From JBBROS01 sp964246015 (GTDB lineage Bacteria > Pseudomonadota > Alphaproteobacteria > Acetobacterales > Acetobacteraceae), in assembly GCA_964246015.1 (NCBI GenBank), contig CAXTPG010000126.1, positions 1-11,119 on the forward strand: 11,119 bases of DNA. The letters run 5' to 3'. Shown here in pieces: positions 1-6,588 of this stretch. Each line of letters begins with the position of its first letter. The stretch's first letter is position 1. A program made the translations under genes and the position numbers. The notes beneath the pieces were generated by a model that worked only from the letters and a program-made list of their open reading frames with translations, searched no databases and was not told where the DNA came from.

Positions 1-770
1 TCCGCGTGCTGGGGATATTGATGCGGGGGGAGAGCCAGATCCTGCTGGTGGACACGCCGGGCATCTTCGCGCCGAAGCGCAAGCTGGACCGGGCGATGGT
101 GCGGGCGGCGTGGACGGGGGCCGAGGACGCGGACCTGACCCTGCTGCTGGTCGATGCGCGGGGGGGCGCCACGGAGCAGGTGCGGGCGATCGCGGCCAGC
201 CTGGGCGAGCGGAAGCGGCGGACCTGGTTGGTGCTGAACAAGCTGGACCTGATCTCTCCGCATCAGTTGCTGCCGCTGACGGCGGCGCTGAACGCGATCG
301 TGCCGTTCGAGGAGACGTTCATGGTCAGCGCCAGCACCGGCGACGGGCTGGATGTGCTGCTGGACCGGTTGCAGGCGGCGATCCCGGAGGGGCCGCATCT
401 GTATCCCGACGACGACCTGACGGACCTGCCCGACCGGCTGCTGGCGGCGGAGATCGTGCGGGAGCAGATCTTCCTGCAGGTGCATGAGGAGGTGCCGTAC
501 GGGACGACGGTGGAGACGGAGACGTGGACGGAGCGTCAGGACGGGTCGGTGCGGGTGGATGCGACGGTGTATGTCAGCCGGACCGGGCACAAGGCGATCC
601 TGATCGGGGCCGGGGGGGCGCGGATCCGGGAGATCGGGCAGAAGGCGCGGGTGCAGTTGACGCAGTTGCTGGAGCGGCCGGTGCATCTGTTCCTGAACGT
701 GAAGGAGCGGGCGGGGTGGGACGAGGAGGGGGCGCGGCTGCGGGCCCTGGGTTTGGACGACAAGGACTAG
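1..770 (+). CDS. era: GTPase Era, 5'-truncated by window edge
   Basis: Era is a GTPase that binds the 3' end of 16S rRNA during 30S subunit maturation. The frame is already open at the first bases, so the gene starts outside the window. About 45-50 residues, including the G1 P-loop and G2, are missing only because of the edge. Numbering from the GTG at position 6, the visible parts are G3 DTPG (16-19), G4 NKLD (78-81), G5 SAS (108-110) and a C-terminal KH domain with the RNA-binding loop GAGG (201-204). The tail (about 231-254) has the usual Era ending GWDEEGARLRALGL. The 3' end is complete (TAG). recO follows 3 bp later and its ribosome binding site lies inside the end of era, so the two are very likely cotranscribed. 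Codons are strongly G-ended. The family call is secure. Confidence 0.96.
   Translation, partial: RVLGILMRGESQILLVDTPGIFAPKRKLDRAMVRAAWTGAEDADLTLLLVDARGGATEQVRAIAASLGERKRRTWLVLNKLDLISPHQLLPLTAALNAIVPFEETFMVSASTGDGLDVLLDRLQAAIPEGPHLYPDDDLTDLPDRLLAAEIVREQIFLQVHEEVPYGTTVETETWTERQDGSVRVDATVYVSRTGHKAILIGAGGARIREIGQKARVQLTQLLERPVHLFLNVKERAGWDEEGARLRALGLDDKD
762..766 (+). promoter_or_regulatory. Ribosome binding site of recO inside era
   Basis: AAGGA lies 7 nt before the ATG at 774 and overlaps the last codons of era. It fixes the recO start and suggests that translation of recO is coupled to era. Confidence 0.6.
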
Positions 771-773
771 GCG

Positions 774-1505
774 ATGCCCGAATGGGACGGGCCGGCGGTC
801 GTGCTGGATGCCCGGCCCTATAACGAAGCGGACGTGCTGGTGACGGTGATGACCGAGCTGCATGGGGCGCATCGGGGGCTGGCGCGGGGGGGGGCGTCGC
901 GCAAGCACGCGTCGTTGTGGCAGCGGGGGAACCTGGTGCAGGCGCGGTGGATTGCGCGGCTGACCGACCAGCTCGGCAGTTTCACGGCGGAGCTGGTGCA
1001 CCCCGGCGCCGCGCTGGCGATGGACGACGCGCTGCACCTGGCCGTCGTGTCGTCGGCCTGCATGGTGGCGGAAGGGGCGCTGCCGGAACGCGAGCCGCAT
1101 CCCATCGTGTTCGGGGGCCTGGTCGGACTGATCGCGGAGCTGCCGGGCGACCCGGCGCCGGTGGAAACGCTGGTGCGGTGGGAGGCGGCGCTGCTCGCGG
1201 AGCTGGGGTACGGGCTGGACCTGTCGGCATGCGCGGTCACGGGGGCGGCGGAGGACCTGCGATTCGTGTCGCCGCGGACGGGTCGGGCGGTGTCGGCGGC
1301 GGCGGCGGGGCAGTGGGCGGAGCGGCTGCTGGCGCTGCCCGGGTTTCTGGTGGGGCAGGCTGGCAGCCCGGCGGAGTGGCGGGACGGGTTGCGGCTGACC
1401 GGGCATTTCCTGGAGCGGGACGCGTTCGGGCATCAGCACCGGCCGCTGCCGGCCGCGCGTGCGATGCTGTATGACCGCGTTGCGTTGCTTGCTTCGGAGT
1501 CGTAG
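774..1505 (+). CDS. recO: DNA repair protein RecO
   Basis: RecO helps load RecA onto SSB-coated single-stranded DNA in the RecFOR gap-repair pathway. The product is 243 residues, a normal length. The N-terminal ~80 residues fit the OB-fold, beginning with a short strand around PAVVLDARPYNEADVLVTVM and followed by the basic ARGGASRK segment typical of RecO. The C-terminal half is the helical RecO domain, with DLSACAVTGA (~148-157) and RFVSPRTGRAVS (~162-173), a signature of alphaproteobacterial members. The four-cysteine zinc finger of some RecO proteins is absent; only isolated cysteines are present. The ATG at 774 is chosen because of the AAGGA ribosome binding site 7 nt upstream. It sits 3 bp after era and 18 bp before parC, as part of an era-recO-parC cluster. 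Confidence 0.93.
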   Translation: MPEWDGPAVVLDARPYNEADVLVTVMTELHGAHRGLARGGASRKHASLWQRGNLVQARWIARLTDQLGSFTAELVHPGAALAMDDALHLAVVSSACMVAEGALPEREPHPIVFGGLVGLIAELPGDPAPVETLVRWEAALLAELGYGLDLSACAVTGAAEDLRFVSPRTGRAVSAAAAGQWAERLLALPGFLVGQAGSPAEWRDGLRLTGHFLERDAFGHQHRPLPAARAMLYDRVALLASES

Positions 1506-1523
1506 TTCTGGTTATGTTCTTGC

Positions 1524-3734
1524 ATGTCTGACGCCGGCACCATCCAGGATACGCGGCTCGAGGATGCGCTCAGCGAGCGGTACTTGGCCTATGCGCTGAG
1601 CACGATCATGTCGCGCAGCCTTCCGGACGTGCGGGACGGGCTGAAACCGGTGCATCGCCGGCTGATCTACGCGATGCATCAGCTGAAGCTGGACCCGGCC
1701 AGCGGGTTCAAGAAGTGCGCGCGGGTCGTCGGCGACGTCATCGGCAAGTATCATCCGCACGGGGACGCTTCGGTGTACGACGCGCTGGTGCGGTTGGCGC
1801 AGGATTTTGCGGCGCGCTACCCGCTGGTGGACGGTCAGGGCAATTTCGGCAACATCGACGGGGATAACCCGGCGGCGATGCGGTACACCGAGGCTCGGCT
1901 GACCGAGGTCGCGCAGACCCTGCTGTCGGGGATCGACGACGACGCGGTCGATTTCCGGGCGACGTACGACGGGGAGGAGAACGAGCCGGTCGTGCTGCCC
2001 GGCGGGTTCCCGAACCTGCTGGCCAACGGCGCGGCAGGGATCGCGGTGGGCATGGCGACCAGCATCCCGCCGCATAATGCGGGGGAGGTGTGCGCGGCGG
2101 CGATCCACCTGGTGCGGAACCCGTCGGCGACGACGGCGGACCTGCTGGTGCACATGCCGGGCCCGGATTTTCCGACGGGGGGGACGCTGATCGAGGAGCG
2201 GGCCTCGGTGCTGGCCGCCTACGAGACCGGGCGGGGCGGGTTCCGGCTGCGGGCGAAGTGGGAGGTGGAGCGCGGCCGGCTGGGCATGTGGCAGATCGTC
2301 GTCACCGAAATCCCCTATCAGGTCCAGAAGAACCGGCTGATCGAGCAGATCGCGGAGCTGCTGGAGGCGAAGAAGCTGCCGTTCCTGGGGGATGTGCGGG
2401 ACGAGAGCACGGAGCTGGTGCGCCTGGTGCTGGAGCCGAAGTCCCGGGCCGTCGAGCCCGAGGTGCTGATGGAGACGATGTTCCGCGCGACCGCGCTGGA
2501 GGGCCGGTTCCCGCTGAACATGAACGTTCTGACGGCCGACAAGACGCCGATGGTGCTGGGGCTGAAGGGGGTTCTGCGGGCGTGGCTGGACCACCGGCAG
2601 GAGGTGCTGGTCCGGCGGTCGAACCACCGGCTGGCGGCGATCCAGCGGCGGCTGGAGGTTCTGGACGGGTATCTTGCCGTCTTCCTGAACCTCGATGATG
2701 TCATCCGGATCATCCGGGAGGAGGACCAGCCGAAGCCCGCGCTGATCGCCCGGTTCACGCTGACCGACGTGCAGGCGGAGGCGATCCTGAACATGCGCCT
2801 GCGGAGCCTGCGGCGGCTGGAGGAGATGGAGATCCGGAAGGAGCACAAGGCGCTGGAGCGCGAGGCGCGCGAGTTGGGGACGCTGCTGAACGACCCGGGG
2901 AAGCGATGGGAGCGGATCGCGCAGGAGCTTGAGGCGACGAAGGAGAAGTTCGGCAGCGGGCCTTTGGGCGCGCGGCGGACGGTGCTGGGCGACGTGCCGG
3001 CGGCGGTGGAGGTCAATGCGGACCATCTGATCGAGCGGGAACCGATCACGGTCATTCTGTCGGAGAAGGGCTGGATCCGGGCTGTCCGTGGACACTTGGC
3101 GGATGGCGGAGAGCTGAAATTCAAGGATGGGGACAAGCTTGCGCTGCTGGTGACGTGCCAGACGACGGACCGGCTGTGCCTGATGGCGACGGGGGGGCGG
3201 GCGCATACGCTGCGGGCGGGGGAGCTGCCGCGGGGCCGGGGCGACGGGCAGGCGATCCGGCTGGTGGCGGACCTGCCGCAGGATGACGAGGTGGCGGCGC
3301 TGTTCGTGTGGCGGGATGGGGTGAAATACCTGGTGGCCAGCGATGCGGGGCGGGGATTCGTCGTCGCTTCGGGCGAGCTGGTGGCCGAGAAGCGGACGGG
3401 CAAGACGGTGATGAACCTGAAGCCCGGGGAGCGCGTGCTGCGCTGCGTGCCGGCGGAGGGGGACCATGTCGCGGTCATCGGGACGAACCGGAAGCTACTG
3501 GTGTTTCCGCTGGACCAGGTGCCGGAGATGGCGCGGGGGGCGGGGGTGATGCTGCAGAAGTACAAGGATGGGAAGCTGGCGGATGCGAAGGTGTTCCGGC
3601 TCGTCGACGGGCTGACGTGGCGGTTGGGGGACAATACGCGGCGGGAGACGGCGCTTGCGGATTGGCTCGGGGCGCGGGCTCAGGCGGGGCGGTTGCCGCC
3701 GAACGGGTTTCCGCGTTCGGGAGTGTTTGGGTAG
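1524..3734 (+). CDS. parC: DNA topoisomerase IV subunit A (ParC)
   Basis: ParC is the DNA-cleaving subunit of topoisomerase IV (with ParE), which unlinks daughter chromosomes. The 736-residue product begins with the ParC/GyrA winged-helix start (DGLKPVHRR at 39-47). The quinolone region is HPHGDASVYDALV (77-89), and the catalytic tyrosine is Y121 in AAMRYTEARLT. The tower and coiled-coil region follows, then a beta-pinwheel C-terminal domain from about residue 500. ParC is preferred over GyrA because of its shorter length, the QDTRLEDALSERYLAYALS start, the lack of a clear GyrA box, and the place beside recO. The residue at the quinolone-contacting serine position is alanine (A82), with the acidic D86 kept. 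No good Shine-Dalgarno sequence precedes the ATG, although the reading frame and family start support it. Confidence 0.95.
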   Translation: MSDAGTIQDTRLEDALSERYLAYALSTIMSRSLPDVRDGLKPVHRRLIYAMHQLKLDPASGFKKCARVVGDVIGKYHPHGDASVYDALVRLAQDFAARYPLVDGQGNFGNIDGDNPAAMRYTEARLTEVAQTLLSGIDDDAVDFRATYDGEENEPVVLPGGFPNLLANGAAGIAVGMATSIPPHNAGEVCAAAIHLVRNPSATTADLLVHMPGPDFPTGGTLIEERASVLAAYETGRGGFRLRAKWEVERGRLGMWQIVVTEIPYQVQKNRLIEQIAELLEAKKLPFLGDVRDESTELVRLVLEPKSRAVEPEVLMETMFRATALEGRFPLNMNVLTADKTPMVLGLKGVLRAWLDHRQEVLVRRSNHRLAAIQRRLEVLDGYLAVFLNLDDVIRIIREEDQPKPALIARFTLTDVQAEAILNMRLRSLRRLEEMEIRKEHKALEREARELGTLLNDPGKRWERIAQELEATKEKFGSGPLGARRTVLGDVPAAVEVNADHLIEREPITVILSEKGWIRAVRGHLADGGELKFKDGDKLALLVTCQTTDRLCLMATGGRAHTLRAGELPRGRGDGQAIRLVADLPQDDEVAALFVWRDGVKYLVASDAGRGFVVASGELVAEKRTGKTVMNLKPGERVLRCVPAEGDHVAVIGTNRKLLVFPLDQVPEMARGAGVMLQKYKDGKLADAKVFRLVDGLTWRLGDNTRRETALADWLGARAQAGRLPPNGFPRSGVFG

Positions 3735-3846
3735 GCGGTGGTGTTCAGGCGGATGGGGGCGTTTGGCCATGCCCCGTTGGTGGGCTTCGCCTTGGGGCCG
3801 GGGCCCTCACCCCAGCCCTCTCCCGCAAGCGGGAGAGGGAGAATTG
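3735..3846. other. Convergent intergenic gap, parC to imuB
   Basis: This 112-bp gap lies between the stop codons of parC (+) and imuB (-). It has no ORF with a recognisable product. Its right half is a C-rich block followed by a strong hairpin (annotated separately). No remnant of imuC/dnaE2 is visible here. Confidence 0.7.
3816..3839. repeat. 11-bp perfect hairpin, REP-like or terminator
   Basis: CCCTCTCCCGC (3816-3826) is the exact reverse complement of 3829-3839, separated by AA. It is preceded by CCCTCACCCCAG. I recognise this kind of sequence as a dispersed intergenic palindrome common in GC-rich Proteobacteria. It lies between convergent genes and could end transcription from both sides, but there is no T-tract for a classical intrinsic terminator. 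That the element is repeated elsewhere in this genome cannot be shown from one copy. Confidence 0.6.
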
Positions 3847-5454
3847 CTAGAAGACGCCGTGGATGTACCAGTCGAGGGCGCCGGTGCGGGGGTCCAGGCC
3901 GTCGCCCTGGCGGAAGAGCCAGAAGCGACGGCCGCCTTCGTCTTCTACACGAAAGTAATCTCGGACTGCATTGGTTTCACTGTCATTCATCCACCATTCC
4001 CCGTGGACCCGTTCGGGGCCATCAGCGCGGCGGATGCGGTGGCGGTGGCGGCGCCAGGTGAAGGCGATGGGGGGCTGGTCGGGCAGGGCGGCGAGGGCCT
4101 GGATGGGGCGGGGCGGGTGCAGCAGGCGGGCGGGGGCGTGCATGCGGCCGGGCCAGGGGGGGCCGGGGGGTTTCGTGCGGCGCGGGGGTTCGTGGCGGGG
4201 TTTCCAGGGCAGGGGGGCGTCGCCGCTGGGGCGGGGCTGACGCGCGGCGGGCGGCGGTTCGGGGGGCGGGTCGTCTTCGGGGGGCGGTGGTTCCAGCGCG
4301 GGGGCGCGGCGGACGCTGCGTTCGGGCAGGTCGCTTTCGACGGGGGCGGCGCGGTAGACGCGGTCGGCGCCCAGGCGATTGGAGAGGCGATCGACGAGGC
4401 GTGAGACGTCCTGGCTGGCGCCGTCCTGCTGCTCCCACTGCAGGGGTTCGGCGAGGGGGACGAGCAGGCGCATCGCCTCGACACCCATGCCTGGGTCGAC
4501 GGTGTCGAGGCGTTCCGTCAGCAGCCGCGTGAGGTGGGCGGGGTCGCGGACGGGGCGGACGGTGCCGGCGCGGAGGGCCGCGACCTGGTTGTCGACGCGT
4601 TCGAACAGGAGGTCGAGCTGGCGGGCGCCGGTGCCGGTGCGCTCCATGTCCTCACAGACCTGGGCCACGAGGTGGGCGGCGGCGGTGGCGAGGGCCTCGG
4701 CCGTCAGGAGCGGTTCCAGGAAGGTGATGCGGCGTTCCAGGCTGGGTTCCGGCATCAGGGGGGCGAGGGGTTCGGTGACGCGGCCGTGCGCCTGGTCGAG
4801 CCTGAGGCCGGGGAGGGGGCCGAAGCGGCGGGCGAGCAGGGCGCGGGGGACGCGGGCGAGGGGGCCGATGAGGTCGAAGCCGAGGCGGCGGAGGGTTGCT
4901 TCCAGCTCGGGCGCCAAGCGGAGGGCGGCGATGGGGAGGGGGGCGATGGCCTTGATGTGGTCGCCGGGGGGGATGACGGTGCAGGGTTCGGCGCCGTGCC
5001 GGGCGAGGGCGTGGGCGGCGCCGGGGGTGTCGGCGGCGGCGGCGCGGGCGTGCAGGCCGTCGCGGGCGAGGCGTTCGCGCAGGTGTTGCAGCATGGCGGC
5101 CTCGCCGTCGAAGAGGTGGGCGCATCCGGTGATGTCGAGCCAGATTGCGTCGGGCGGGCAGACGGAGGCGAGGGGGGTGAGGCGGCAGCACCAGCGGGCG
5201 AGGCGATGGAGGGCGTCGGCGTCGGCGTCGGGTTCGGCTTCCATGACGTGGAGACCGGGAATGAGGGCGAGGGCCTGGGCCATGGGCATGCCGGGGCGGA
5301 GGGCGAGGGCGGCCGCTGCCTGGTCCGCCGCGGCGACGACCCGCCGGCGGCCGTCATGGATGGCGGTGACGAGCGGCCCGTCAGGCAACCCGCCGCGGCG
5401 CCGCAGTCGATCCGTCGGCCAATTCGGAAACCAGATCGAGACGACCCGACGCAT
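3847..5454 (-). CDS. imuB: ImuB, inactive Y-family polymerase-like mutagenesis protein
   Basis: ImuB is the scaffold of the SOS mutasome, linking ImuA and the polymerase ImuC (DnaE2) to the beta clamp. The 535-residue product opens with RRVVSIWFPNWPTDR, a Y-family fold in which the metal-binding aspartate of active polymerases is replaced. The second acidic pair is also changed (PPDAIWLDITG, ~100-110). A helix-hairpin-like segment lies near 186-212. QLDLLF (279-284) looks like a clamp-binding hexapeptide. The segment LQWEQQDG further on is where I would expect the usual ImuB clamp motif, and it is a poor match. A proline-rich linker (~387-440) leads to the conserved tail GEWW...RDYFRVED...RRFWLFR...DWYIHGVF. 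The frame extends 17 codons further upstream, but GGAGG five nt before the ATG at 5454 marks this start. It overlaps imuA by 74 bp. Confidence 0.92.
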   Translation of the reverse strand: MRRVVSIWFPNWPTDRLRRRGGLPDGPLVTAIHDGRRRVVAAADQAAAALALRPGMPMAQALALIPGLHVMEAEPDADADALHRLARWCCRLTPLASVCPPDAIWLDITGCAHLFDGEAAMLQHLRERLARDGLHARAAAADTPGAAHALARHGAEPCTVIPPGDHIKAIAPLPIAALRLAPELEATLRRLGFDLIGPLARVPRALLARRFGPLPGLRLDQAHGRVTEPLAPLMPEPSLERRITFLEPLLTAEALATAAAHLVAQVCEDMERTGTGARQLDLLFERVDNQVAALRAGTVRPVRDPAHLTRLLTERLDTVDPGMGVEAMRLLVPLAEPLQWEQQDGASQDVSRLVDRLSNRLGADRVYRAAPVESDLPERSVRRAPALEPPPPEDDPPPEPPPAARQPRPSGDAPLPWKPRHEPPRRTKPPGPPWPGRMHAPARLLHPPRPIQALAALPDQPPIAFTWRRHRHRIRRADGPERVHGEWWMNDSETNAVRDYFRVEDEGGRRFWLFRQGDGLDPRTGALDWYIHGVF

Positions 5455-6124
5455 CGCATCCCTCCACCACCCATGCGCCGGTGCGTCCGCCCCGGCATCG
5501 TGCAAGCTCCAGCCGCCATCGGGGGCGGCCCAGCCCCGGGATGTCCGGGGCGTGGGGGATGGGGGGCGCCGAGGGTTGCGGGCCGATGCGCCACCGGGTC
5601 ATGGCGGCGAGGGCGCCCTCAGTCTGGTCCTTGCGGCGGAGCAGCAGGCCGATGGCGCCGCCGGCCTGGGCGGCGAGATGGAGGCGGCGGGAGGCGGTGA
5701 GGCCGACCCGGGCCGAAACCTCGGCCACGACGCCGGCGAGGCCGGGGTGTCGGAGGGCTTCCTCCATGACCAGGAGGGCGGTCTGGCGCCCGGCCTCGGC
5801 GTAGATGACGCGGGCGGGGTGGAGGCCTGCGGCGGCGAGTGCGGGGGCGAAGAGGTCCTGCTGTTGGAGGACCCAGAGGACGGGGCCGGGGCGGCGGGCG
5901 AGGATGCCGGCGGCGAAGAGGGCGGGGGCTGCGGCGAATTCGAGGTCGATGCCGTCGCCGGCGATTTCGTGGAGGGCGGCGGTGGCGAGTCCTCCGCCGG
6001 GGAGGGCTGCGTCGATGAGGGGGATGCCGAAGGGGAGGGTTTGGGCGTGGGGGGTGGGCGTGCCGCGTTCGATGCGGGCGATGGTGGCGCGGAGGTGATC
6101 GAGGGCTGTGGTTCCGGGGTGCAT
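5381..6124 (-). CDS. imuA: ImuA, SOS mutagenesis RecA-like accessory protein
   Basis: ImuA is the first gene of the damage-inducible imuA-imuB-imuC cassette; it interacts with RecA and supports error-prone synthesis across DNA lesions. The 247-residue product fits the family. It has an N-terminal helix (LDHLRATIARIERG), then the hallmark LPFGIPLIDAALPGGGLATAALHEIAG (~29-55), then a RecA-like core with PVLWVLQQQDLFAPALAAAGL and GVVAEVSA. There is no intact Walker A lysine motif, as is normal for ImuA. The ATG at 6124 is the first possible standard start, because an in-frame TGA lies five codons upstream. A LexA box ends one base before it, leaving no room for a Shine-Dalgarno site. The 3' end overlaps imuB in another frame. 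The family call is strong because of the ImuB neighbour. Confidence 0.9.
   Translation of the reverse strand: MHPGTTALDHLRATIARIERGTPTPHAQTLPFGIPLIDAALPGGGLATAALHEIAGDGIDLEFAAAPALFAAGILARRPGPVLWVLQQQDLFAPALAAAGLHPARVIYAEAGRQTALLVMEEALRHPGLAGVVAEVSARVGLTASRRLHLAAQAGGAIGLLLRRKDQTEGALAAMTRWRIGPQPSAPPIPHAPDIPGLGRPRWRLELARCRGGRTGAWVVEGCDASGRLDLVSELADGSTAAPRRVA
5460..5465 (-). promoter_or_regulatory. Ribosome binding site of imuB inside imuA
   Basis: On the minus strand GGAGGG is followed by ATGCG and then the ATG at 5454-5452. This strong site sits within imuA and decides between the internal ATG and the longer frame starting at 5505. Confidence 0.65.
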
Positions 6125-6139
6125 GTTCCCAATTTGTTC
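6125..6139 (-). promoter_or_regulatory. LexA operator (SOS box) of imuAB
   Basis: The plus strand reads GTTCCCAATTTGTTC, an exact GTTC-N7-GTTC direct repeat, the known alphaproteobacterial LexA target. It abuts the imuA ATG and covers the proposed -10 hexamer, so LexA binding would block transcription until DNA damage triggers its self-cleavage. Confidence 0.88.
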
Positions 6140-6159
6140 TCATGCGGGCCGGCGGTCAA
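6131..6159 (-). promoter_or_regulatory. Probable imuAB promoter, leaderless
   Basis: On the minus strand a -35 hexamer TTGACC (6159-6154, five of six matches to consensus) is followed by a 17-bp spacer and the weak -10 CAAATT (6136-6131). Transcription would begin about 6-7 nt later, at or next to the A of the imuA ATG (6124), implying a leaderless message. The -10 lies inside the LexA box. This is inferred from sequence only. Confidence 0.5.
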
Positions 6160-6358
6160 CGGGAATGCGATGGCGTTATTGCGAGGGGTTTAGGATTGGG
6201 TTGGTGGGCGTTGTACTTGCGGTATTCTTTGGGTCGTCGACAGTGTGGTGTTGCGGGGATGTGCGAGTGTTCTTGGCACGGGGTCCCCGGATCAAGTCCG
6301 GGGATGACGTACTTTGGGGTCCGGGGGTGGCGTATCTTGGGTCTGAGGGTGGCGTACT
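6140..6358. other. Noncoding stretch upstream of imuA
   Basis: Apart from the imuA -35 region, this segment has lower GC than its neighbours and no frame with gene-like codon use. It contains a palindrome at 6284-6304 and the start of a degenerate short tandem repeat. Frames that cross it (for example 6108-6581 on the plus strand) cut through the imuA operator and show no recognisable domain. Confidence 0.6.
6284..6304. repeat. 8-bp palindrome, REP-like
   Basis: TCCCCGGA (6284-6291) and TCCGGGGA (6297-6304) are reverse complements around the loop TCAAG. The string CCCCGGATCAAGTCCGGGG is one I recognise as a recurring intergenic palindrome in alphaproteobacterial genomes. It lies downstream of the small minus-strand gene ending at 6359 and could form a hairpin at that transcript's 3' end. 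There is no T-tract. Confidence 0.55.
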
Positions 6359-6371
6359 TCAGACTGAGAGG
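6304..6371. repeat. Degenerate short tandem repeat, three units
   Basis: Three adjacent imperfect units of 22-24 bp start at 6304, 6328 and 6350. Each carries (A/G)CGTA(C/T) followed by a CTT-containing stretch and then a G-rich end (compare TGGCGTATCTTGGGTCTGAG with TGGCGTACTTCAGACTGAGA). The first begins right at the end of the palindrome. The last overlaps the 3' end of the small gene at 6359-6574. Confidence 0.45.
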
Positions 6372-6574
6372 TTGAGCAGCGATCCGCGGGGGGGTGGCAG
6401 GCTGGGACGTGCTTCGGGCAATGGCGGCGCGGGGGTGGATTGGCGGGGGGATTGGTCCTGCTGCGCGCGGACGAGGCGCACGGGGGCCGTGCGATCGAGC
6501 GGTTGCGTCGTCGTCGCGCCGGAAAAGGCTTGCAGCGAGGTGGTCGAGATCATGCGGAGGATCATGACGTGCAT
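6359..6574 (-). CDS. Small hypothetical protein, 71 residues
   Basis: I do not recognise this product. It begins MHVMILRMISTTSLQAFSG, continues with QPLDRTAPVRLVRAQQ (~24-39), and ends in a Pro/Arg/Ser-rich tail of about 30 residues. The case for a real gene is codon structure. In the first 40 codons third positions are almost all G or C while second positions are mixed, the pattern of true genes in this GC-rich genome. The last third is less convincing. It starts 14 nt after the stop of the TrmN6-like gene on the same strand, so it could be the third gene of that operon. There is no clear ribosome binding site, signal peptide or membrane segment, and its end runs into a repeat. It may be a lineage-specific small protein or a chance ORF. 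Confidence 0.45.
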   Translation of the reverse strand: MHVMILRMISTTSLQAFSGATTTQPLDRTAPVRLVRAQQDQSPRQSTPAPPLPEARPSLPPPRGSLLNLSV

Positions 6575-6588
6575 TGGTTAACATAACG

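Noticed and set aside
1512..3467. 651-codon minus-strand frame opposite parC
   Set aside because: Arg/Pro/His/Gln-rich mirror of parC with no recognisable motif; parC is unmistakable.
5455..5505. Longer imuB start at 5505
   Set aside because: GGAGG sits just before the ATG at 5454, and family members begin at the RRVVSIWFPNW segment.
4379..6193. Long plus-strand frames over 4379-6193 (604 codons) and 4534-5700
   Set aside because: Antisense to imuAB; compositions are Gly/Ala/Arg-rich with no domain, as expected for mirror frames in GC-rich DNA.
6108..6581. 157-codon plus-strand frame upstream of the methyltransferase 3' end
   Set aside because: Crosses the imuA start and LexA box, has no coherent codon pattern or domain, and spans repeats.
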